The position numbers and the translations under genes are program-made. 64,000 nt of DNA from Datisca glomerata (taxonomy: Eukaryota; Streptophyta; Magnoliopsida; Cucurbitales; Datiscaceae), in contig QANY01009128.1 of the NCBI GenBank assembly GCA_003255025.1, forward strand, positions 1,426,547-1,490,546. The letters are read 5' to 3'. Below the pieces are notes generated by a model. The model did not search any database and was not told the DNA's origin. It saw only the letters and a list, made by a program, of their open reading frames with translations. Of the stretch, positions 57,295 through 64,000 are shown in pieces. Every line of letters starts with the position of its first letter. The first letter of the stretch is position 1.

Positions 57295-58083
57295 TGTATA
57301 ATTTTGTAGTAAATATGTAAAAAAATCCTTGAGGGTAAATCAATTCCCTCCTCCACATTTTGTTGTTTTAGTAATTCTAGATTGCTTCTCCCTTATGACA
57401 GGCAATTTAATTGTTTGCTCAAGATGTAAATTAGATTTACTAGCAAATTGGAATTGTTGACAACTTTAATGATTATTCCAAACAAATAAAACAATTCAAT
57501 TATAATGAGTATTGCACGAGGATTGTGACTCTCAATTACGTGTACCAATCAACCCGTAAGATATTTATATTAATTCCTTCAAAATTTTGAAAATCTTGAT
57601 AGATCTTATGTTAGAATGTTACCAAACATTATGAGTTTTTGTGAAATCAATAGAATAAAACTCAATTGATAAAAATACATATGAAATGAGTAATTTTAGA
57701 CTTACTGAGTTATAATCTAGGTTTTATTAATCGACTAACTGGTCCATCATTTGCAGGTTGGCGTTTTAACACTGATAAATTGATTTATCAAATTAACTTA
57801 TGAATTATTCACACATCACTCTGTTAGTTGACACGAAATGTATAATTCGGTCAGCATAGAAATGCTTATATTAAATTTATAGAACAATGTTACACAACTT
57901 AGTGTCGCTCAATACGATTATGTTTCAACTATATGTGTACAGGTAAAAAATCATTTGAGAATCCACGTATGTAAACGCAACCAATTAGAAGCAGGAAGAG
58001 TGAATTGCCACCATGGCCAAGCGGAAAACCATTCGAACCGTTGATTCCATCGTGATTCATCTGACGGTTCAGAATTAAGCAGT
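57295..58083. other. intergenic DNA between the Helitron and the gypsy element
   Basis: AT-rich. Nothing coding or structural is supported. Confidence 0.45.
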
Positions 58084-58328
58084 TGTTAGATTAAATAAAC
58101 TTAGTCTAAAATGATAAGTTTAATCTAGGAGGTATATTCTATTGATTCCTCTAGTTTAGAGAGATTTAGCCAAATCTTGTAACTAATCAAGAGTCTATAA
58201 ATAGAGGTCAATCGTAAATCAATTCATTTAATGCAAACGGAAGTAATTCTATATTCGTTTATTGAGAATTATCATTTTCTCTCTTAATATTCTTATTCTT
58301 TTTGGGTGTGAGAACATTTTTCTTTACA
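58084..58328 (+). repeat. probable 5' LTR of the gypsy element
   Basis: Starts TGTTAGATTAAATAAAC and ends ...TTCTTTACA, with a promoter-like TCTATAAATAGAGG at about 58195. It is followed by TTTTGGTGCTTTCATTGAG, which looks like a primer-site region. The partner LTR is outside the window, so the boundaries are provisional. Confidence 0.45.
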
Positions 58329-58382
58329 TTTTGGTGCTTTCATTGAGAGTCTGAGAATTTTTACTCAAGAAGATAATTGAAG

Positions 58383-60040
58383 ATGCCTCGTACAAGATCG
58401 CACGATGCCAGGGAATTGGAAATGATCTCAACCCCGGTGCCAACTGCCCGGATCAACCTGCATAACCGACGGGAGTGCATGACATGATTGAATCCATTAT
58501 GAGCGAGATACAAGGAATGGAGAACCGCAACATTGAGGCACTGTGGAATATGTGGCAAACCGTGCATGAGCAGATTATCACACTGCAGGGGGAATCACGG
58601 AAACAAGAGCGGAAGTCAGCCAGAATACCATAGCAAGGAAGTGTGAAGCGAAAAATTAGAACCAAGAGCAAAGGGAACCGACATGGCAACAACCGAAACC
58701 AGTGACCAGCCACAACGCCCGTCATGAAAACTCTGAAGCCACTTCACGTGATAAGGGGAAAGGAATCACCGATGAGAGCTAGCCCATTCAGCCAATCACG
58801 GAGCGGGGAGTAGAAATGATGTTGGAATGGAATATGCTCGAAATGAAGAAACTAGGAGCAAGCAGAGTAGCATATTTGGAAACTCTAACTCGTTCCCTCT
58901 ATGCCCAAAAATCATATCCACTCTGATACCAAAGAAAATTGTGGCCTCCAAGTTTAAATGCTACGTAAGGAAGTCAGATCATGTTGACCACCTACACCAT
59001 TTCAAGCAAGTGATGGCACTTCATCAACATGGCGATGAATTGATGTGCCAAATCTCCCCATCCAGTCTACACAAGAATGCACTAACATTGTATCATCTCT
59101 TTACCCTCTTGCTCAATTGATAATTTTACTATAATGACTTCTATTTTTCTAGAGCAGTACTCCACCTACCGAATGATGATGGAAGATTTAGAACACCCTA
59201 TGACGATTACGATTAAGAAAGAAGAATCATTGTAGGAGTATACGCATCGTTTCGAAGATGAAATGGCCAAGGTGGAAAATTATGATGACTGTGTGGCTAG
59301 ACCGGCATTCAGATATGGCCTAGATATCGGGGAACAGATCACCTCATGTTCTGAGAACAGCACAGGAGGTGCTATTCAGCAAATCTGGGTAGTCCATTCT
59401 GAAAACGGACGGCTTATATCTCTCCTTTTTTTTCTTTTTACTTTTTGACAACTTTTTCATTTTTCTTTTCTTTTTCCCGTTTCCCGTAGCTGCATCTAGA
59501 CTGTCCATTTTTCACAACGGATGGTACAGATGCAACATAACTGTGGCGGAAACCTTCCTCTGAGCACAGACATACATAACTATTGAGGAAGAAAAGAAAA
59601 GCATTCAAAAGTTGATTGAGCAACAGAACCATGTGCATCGCAAGGATGACGATAGCACAAGAACAGGAAAGCGTGGATTAGAATGTTCCGAGAAGAAGGA
59701 AGATGAGAAGCAAGGTGATTTTGGGAAACGGCTAAAGCTGGCTGGAGGAATCCACCCCAAGGATAGGATATATACCCCATTGACTATCCTAATAAATCAA
59801 ATCCTTGAAGTTATCAAGGATGAACCTTGGTTGAAACGACATCATCTCATTACAAAGGAGTTGGATCTGAGAGATAAAGTTTAATATTCCCACTTCCATT
59901 GGAATGCCAGTCATAAACTTGAGATTGCTACCAATTAAAGGACTATGTTGAGAAGCTCGTCCAGGAAGGGCATTTGAAGGAATACGTTCTAAGGCGGGAC
60001 CAACCAAAGAGGGATGAGAAACACTAGCGCCCTAGGTATA
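58383..60040 (+). pseudogene. gypsy gag, broken and interrupted by a MITE
   Basis: The ATG at 58383 opens MPRTRSHDARELEM. A readable part at 58827-59120 shows PKIISTLIPKKIVASKFKCY, then DHVDHLHHFKQVMALHQHGD, the typical gag core. Pieces at 59230-59329 (RFEDEMAKVENYDD) and 59545-59700 (AQTYITIEEEKKSIQKL) lie on each side of a MITE. Many stops. Confidence 0.75.
59330..59545 (+). mobile_element. MULE-type MITE, copy 1, right end lost
   Basis: Starts GGGAACAGATCACCTCATGT and runs through the family core (GGACGGCTTATATCTCTCC, TTTTTCTTTTTACTTTTTGA, GTAGCTGCATCTAGACTGTC). It stops after GATGCAACATA, without the right terminal repeat. Gag sequence resumes directly. Its orientation is as copy 3. Confidence 0.7.
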
Positions 60041-60048
60041 AAGAACCA

Positions 60049-60522
60049 TTGAGAATAGTGGAAATTATTATTGCCATGACAGAATCAAAAGGAATGACCA
60101 AGGAAGAAAGAAAAATCTACTGCAAAAAGCTCACCCTCGAAGTAAAAGATGATCGAAAGAAAACAGTTGGTAACGTGTCGATTATTTTTTATGAGGAAGA
60201 TAAGGAACATGGTGAGCACAATGACACTTTTGTGATAACCATCCAGATTGGGAATTGTTTACCACGGAGAATGCTGATTGATGATGGAAGTGCTGTGAAT
60301 ATACTCCACCACTCAACGCTCGAGAAGATGACGATTGATGCTTCGAAGTTACGTGGCCCGAGACAACCACTCACAGGGTTCAATGGAGCAATAACGTATT
60401 CTGAAGGAATTTTATCACTCCCGGTACAGGCTGACCTATTCAACCACATCATCGATTTATGGTCATTGAGGCACGTCCACCCTATAATGCGATCCTTGGA
60501 AGAACTTAGATTCATAAGATGA
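60049..60522 (+). pseudogene. gypsy aspartic protease region
   Basis: An open frame of 157 codons contains GNCLPRRMLIDDGSAVNILH. The D-D-G-S-A block is the active-site Asp of the retrotransposon protease. It continues with LTGFNGAITYSEGILSLPVQ, then breaks. Confidence 0.75.
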
Positions 60523-60967
60523 GAGATGTGTCATCGACCTACTGTCAGACATTGAAGTATCCTGCGCTAGAAGGAGTACATACCATATTTTAGGATCAAG
60601 CGACTGCTAGATGCTGCACGATGTCGGCATTTGATTCCATAAAGAAGGACAATCTCCTTGTTCTTGAGAGTGGGGAAGAAAAGGCTAAATAATAGCAATG
60701 AGTGAGAGCAACCCGAGATATGAAGCCGAAAGCGAGACTGAATCTGTAGATTTAGGAGAAGGAAAAATAACCACAGTGGAAACGGGACTGTCTGAAACAG
60801 AAAAAGGAGAACTCATTGAGTTCCTTAGAAAGAACATGGATATTTTCGCCACCACTGCCGCATAAATACCAGGTATTGACGAATCGATAATTTGTCATAA
60901 ATCGAATGTTGATCCTTTTGTTAAACCTGTTAAATAGAAAAAATGGTCCTTCACTCCCGAGAGAAAA

Positions 60968-61915
60968 GTGGCAATAAAACAAGAAGCGGAAAAGTTGCTC
61001 GAAGCAAAGTTCATCAGAGAAGTCAGTTACTCAGAGTGGCTGACAAACGTTGTGATGGCGAAGAAAAAGAATGGAAAATGGAGAATTTGCGTGGATTTTA
61101 TAGATTTAAATAAAGCCTGCCCAAATGACAATTACCCATTGTCGAGAATCGATCAAATGGTAGATGCCACATCCGAGCACGAGCTCTTAAGTTTCATGGA
61201 TACTTATTCCGGATATAATCAAGTGAAAATATTTCATACGGATCAGGAAAAAACATCCTTTATCACTGATTTTGGAATATATTGCTACACGGTAATACCT
61301 TTCGGTCTAAAAAATGCAGGAGCAACACACCAAAGATTGGTTAATAAAGTCTTAGAGAAGCAAATTGGGAAGATGATAGAAGTGTATGTAGATGATATGC
61401 TCATCAAGGCATAAAGAAGAGAAGATCAGATTCGTACCCTGGAAGAAGCGTTCTCTACTTTGAGAAGAAGCAATATGAAGTTGAATCCAGAAAAGTGCAC
61501 TTTCGGAGTGGCGGCGGGAAAAATGCATCTAGTGAACAACAGAGGAATCGAAATCAATCCAAATCAGATGAAAGCAATCATGGACATAAAATCACCACAG
61601 ATAAAAAAGGAAATCCAAAGCTTGACAGGAAAGTTGGCGGCCTTGAATAGATTTATGTCCATATCAACAAACAAGTGCAGACCGTTCTTCACCAAACTGA
61701 AGAAGAATTCTAGACAACATCGGGATAAAGAGTGTGAAGATGCTTTACAAAAAATCAAAGTGGATTTGACTTCGCCACCAGTATTGTCAAAGCCCATACC
61801 AGGAGAAGAAACCTCAATTTACCTCACAGTGTTAGAAACCTCAGTCAGTGCAACACTCATCAGAGCGGAAGAAGGGTGTCAAAAACCAGTTTACTTTGTG
61901 ACTTTGCAACCATAG
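60968..61915 (+). pseudogene. gypsy reverse transcriptase and connection/RNase H start
   Basis: A frame of 148 codons (60968-61414) has SEWLTNVVMAKKKNGKWRIC, VDFIDLNKACPNDNYPLSRI, FGLKNAGATHQRLVNK and the catalytic box VYVDDM, which is intact. One TAA at 61412 interrupts, and the same frame resumes (61415-61915) with MKLNPEKCTFGV and SLTGKLAALNRFMS, the connection region and start of RNase H. This is the best preserved part of the element. Confidence 0.85.
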
Positions 61916-61925
61916 AGGCTAGATA

Positions 61926-62595
61926 TTGGAAAACGGTGAAGCTTGTACTCGCATTGATGGTTGCTGCAAGAAAGCTCAGACATTATTTTCAGGAGCACAT
62001 CTTAAATGTTGTGACGAAATTTCCAATAAAAAGCTTACTCCGAAGTGGGCAATAGAGCTTGGAGCATATGACATCCGGTATGCTGCTCGTACCGCCGTAA
62101 AAGCTCAAGTCATGGCAGACTTCATTGCAGAATTTACTTATGATGACACAAAACATGATATGACAATCAAGGAAAAAGAAGAAGGTGCTTGGACTCTATT
62201 TGTAGACGTGGAGTCTAATTATGGTGTAGCCAGAGTAGGAGTGGTAGTTTAGACTTCGTATGGAGAAACCTTTGAACAGGCTTTGTCATTTGGTTTCAAG
62301 GTGCCAAACAATGAAGCAAAATACAAAGCATTATTGGTTGGATTGCAGCTCATGATTGAGTTTAAGGAAACCAGAGTAAAATATATTTTGCGATTTAATG
62401 TTAGTTGCTAACCAAATCGCAGGAAAATACAATGCGAAAGACAGCCGAATGGCAGAATACTTGCAGAGTACCAAAGAAATGCTTTATTTATTCAAAGACC
62501 ATGAGATAACACAAATACCCAGAGCAGAAAATTCAAGGGCAGATGCGTTAGCCAGCTTGGGGTCGTCAGCCCAAGTTCTGTTTAGAAGAACATAA
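61926..62595 (+). pseudogene. gypsy RNase H and additional RNase H-like domain
   Basis: RNase H remnants with frameshifts (about 61926-62110) are followed by WTLFVDVESNYGVARVGVVV (stop at about 62250). After a further break come NNEAKYKALLVGLQLMIEF, LQSTKEMLYLFKDHEITQIP and NSRADALASLGSS. A second RNase H-like domain before integrase is a feature of Tat elements. Confidence 0.7.
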
Positions 62596-62708
62596 CGCTG
62601 GAATATTTGAGCGTGCCAAGCACAAAAATGTCGGTGCAAGTGGAAGTCACAGCAGAAACCGATATGAATGATTGGAGGAGCAATATAGTACAGTACCTAC
62701 TCAACCAG

Positions 62709-62955
62709 GGGAGCAGATCGTCTCATGTTCTTAGAACATGAGACGGCTTATGTTGCATCTGTACCATCCGTTATGAAAATGGACAGTCCAGATGCAGCTA
62801 CGGGGAGTGGGAAGAAAAAATAAAAATGAAAAAATCTGTCAAAAAGTAAAAAGAAAAAAAAGGGAGATTTGACGCATCCATTTTCAGATCGGACGGCCCA
62901 GATTTTCTGAACAACACCTCATATTCTGTTGTCAGAACAGGAGGTGACCTGTTCT
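62709..62955 (-). mobile_element. MULE-type MITE, copy 2, complete
   Basis: 247 bp bounded by a perfect 9-bp target duplication, CTCAACCAG, at 62700-62708 and 62956-62964. Terminal inverted repeats are about 23 bp with 17 matches (GGGAGCAGATCGTCTCATGT against GAGAACAGGTCACCTCCTGT). Inverted relative to copies 1 and 3. A 9-bp duplication with G-starting inverted repeats indicates mobilisation by a Mutator-like transposase. Confidence 0.85.
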
Positions 62956-62969
62956 CCTCAACCAGAAGC

Positions 62970-63660
62970 TCCCAGCCGACATAATGGAAGCTCGAAAACT
63001 CCAACAGCATGAGTGCTGAGTATACCATGATCCAAGGGGAGCTGTATAGGAGATCATTCTTGGGTCCATACCTCAAATGCATTTCCCCAACAGAAGCCCA
63101 GTACGTAATGATCGAAGTACACGAAGGAATCTGTGAGAATCATTCTGGTGGAATAATGCTAGCCAACAAGTTACTGAACGAGGGGTATTACTGGTAAAAA
63201 ATGTAAGAGGAAGCGAAGTCCTTGTGAAGAAGTGCGACAAATGCCAATGATACTCCATCATCCCAAAGATGGCTCTCGAAGCATTACAGATGCTCCTGAG
63301 CTTGTGGCCATTTATGTAATGGGGAATTGATTTAGTGGGTCAGCTACGATGGCTCCTGCTCAGAAAAGATTCTTACTAGTGGCGACTGAATATTTCACGA
63401 AGTGGATAGAAGCAGAAGTATTAACGATAGTACGAGAAGAAGTAAGGCAATTCCTATGGAAAAATATTGTATGCAGGTACGAGATCCTAAAGTACTCGTT
63501 TCGAACAATGGGATTCAAATCACTGGAAGTCGGGTGAAAAGTTTTTACGATGATCACCGCATAAAAAATAGACTGTCTACTCCGTACTACCCCCAAGGCA
63601 ATGGACATGCGGAAAGGTCAAATAGAACAATACTGAAAAATCTGAAAAAATGACTAGAAG
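62970..63660 (+). pseudogene. gypsy integrase, broken
   Basis: Begins near 63009 (MSAEYTMIQGELYRRSFLGP), an upstream zinc-binding-like region. Core fragments follow: FLLVATEYFTKWIEAEVL (63370-63425), GIQITGSRVKSFYDDHRIKN (63510-63570) and STPYYPQGNGHAERSNRTIL (63577-63640). The Glu of HAERSNR is the third catalytic residue and is present. The first Asp of the core is not readable (the block usually reads DIVGP near 63330). Several stops. Confidence 0.75.
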
Positions 63661-63699
63661 CTGCCAAAGGGAATGGGTTGAAGAGTTGCCATCAATTCT

Positions 63700-63944
63700 G
63701 GGAACATATCACCTCTCATTCTGACAACAGATAGCGAGGTGTTGTTCAGTAAATCTGGGTCGTCCGTTCTGAAAATGGACGGCTCAGATCTCCCTTTTTT
63801 TCTTTTTACTTTTTGACAGCTTTTTCATTTTTCATTTCTTTTCCCCACTTCCCGTAGTTGCATTTGGACCGTCCGTTTTCACAACAGATAATATAGATGC
63901 AACTAATTGTCTCATGTTCTAAGAACAGAAGACGGTTTGCTCCC
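63700..63944 (+). mobile_element. MULE-type MITE, copy 3, complete
   Basis: 245 bp, starting GGGAACATATCACCTCTCAT and ending GACGGTTTGCTCCC. The 9-bp target duplication is ATCAATTCT (63691-63699) and ATCAGTTCT (63945-63953), 8 of 9 matching. Same family core as copies 1 and 2. Confidence 0.85.
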
Positions 63945-64000
63945 ATCAGTTCTATGTGTGTATCGCACAACACCATGAAAGTTGACTGGAGAAACACCAT

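Larger units (their letters stand above)
58084..64000 (+). mobile_element. Ty3/gypsy LTR retrotransposon (Tat-type), 5' part, decayed
   Basis: Plus-strand order is probable LTR, gag, protease, reverse transcriptase, RNase H, a second RNase H-like domain, integrase. The element continues beyond the window. Integrase after RNase H defines Ty3/gypsy. The extra RNase H-like block and the KACPNDNYPL / FGLKNAGATHQRLVNK motifs point to the Tat group. Stops and frameshifts occur every few hundred bases. Three MITE copies of one family sit inside it. Confidence 0.88.

Noticed and set aside
58005..58055. tRNA-like words (TGGCCAAGCGG, and TTCGAACC on the plus strand)
   Set aside because: The spacing and stems do not allow a cloverleaf, so it is not a tRNA gene.

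Overview
This is nuclear DNA from a flowering plant, most likely a eudicot. The evidence is AT-rich intergenic sequence, many short GT-AG introns, plant-only gene families (EDM2, wax-synthase-type MBOAT, ACR, DUF1985/ULP1), and dense plant retrotransposon debris. No species assignment is possible from the sequence alone. Two undetermined bases (44848 and 47109) sit in homopolymer runs inside introns.

Layout. 1-2495: 3' end of a decayed Ty3/gypsy chromovirus, minus strand. 3880-4500: GC-richer, promoter-like block with a possible first exon. 5963-11005: complete but dead Ty1/copia element, minus strand, with LTRs, PBS, PPT and 5-bp target duplication. 11.0-16.0 kb: non-coding AT-rich DNA. 16118-16633: two-exon gene for a secreted Gly/His-rich peptide. 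18215-24165 (possibly to about 25.6 kb): DNA topoisomerase I, minus strand, 15 coding exons. 25.9-27.6 kb: fragments of an ACT-repeat (ACR) gene and of a rhamnogalacturonate lyase gene, side by side. 27.59-30.23 kb: rearranged copia remnant. 30854-31936 and 35066-36202: tandem pair of wax-synthase-like MBOAT acyltransferases, minus strand. 37.1-42.0 kb: decayed DUF1985/ULP1-protease gene of the transposon-associated type, whose non-coding intervals carry an unusual palindromic repeat array. 43292-52543: EDM2-like PHD-finger regulator, minus strand, 18 exons. 53-58 kb: AT-rich DNA with a Helitron (55456-57294) and a second Helitron 5' end. 58.08-64 kb: decayed Ty3/gypsy (Tat-type) element, plus strand, with three copies of a Mutator-type MITE inside it.

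The intact genes are TOP1, EDM2, the two MBOAT enzymes and the small secreted peptide. They do not form a shared pathway; they are separate plant genes among transposons. TOP1 relaxes DNA during transcription and replication. EDM2 is a chromatin/RNA-processing regulator known in Arabidopsis for control of the disease-resistance gene RPP7. The MBOAT pair probably makes neutral lipid esters. The peptide is probably apoplastic.

The signal I find least expected is the 37-42 kb palindromic array. About 30 copies of a short inverted repeat alternate between GGG and CCC loops and are interleaved with a second palindrome. They are confined to the gaps between exon-like blocks of one dead gene.
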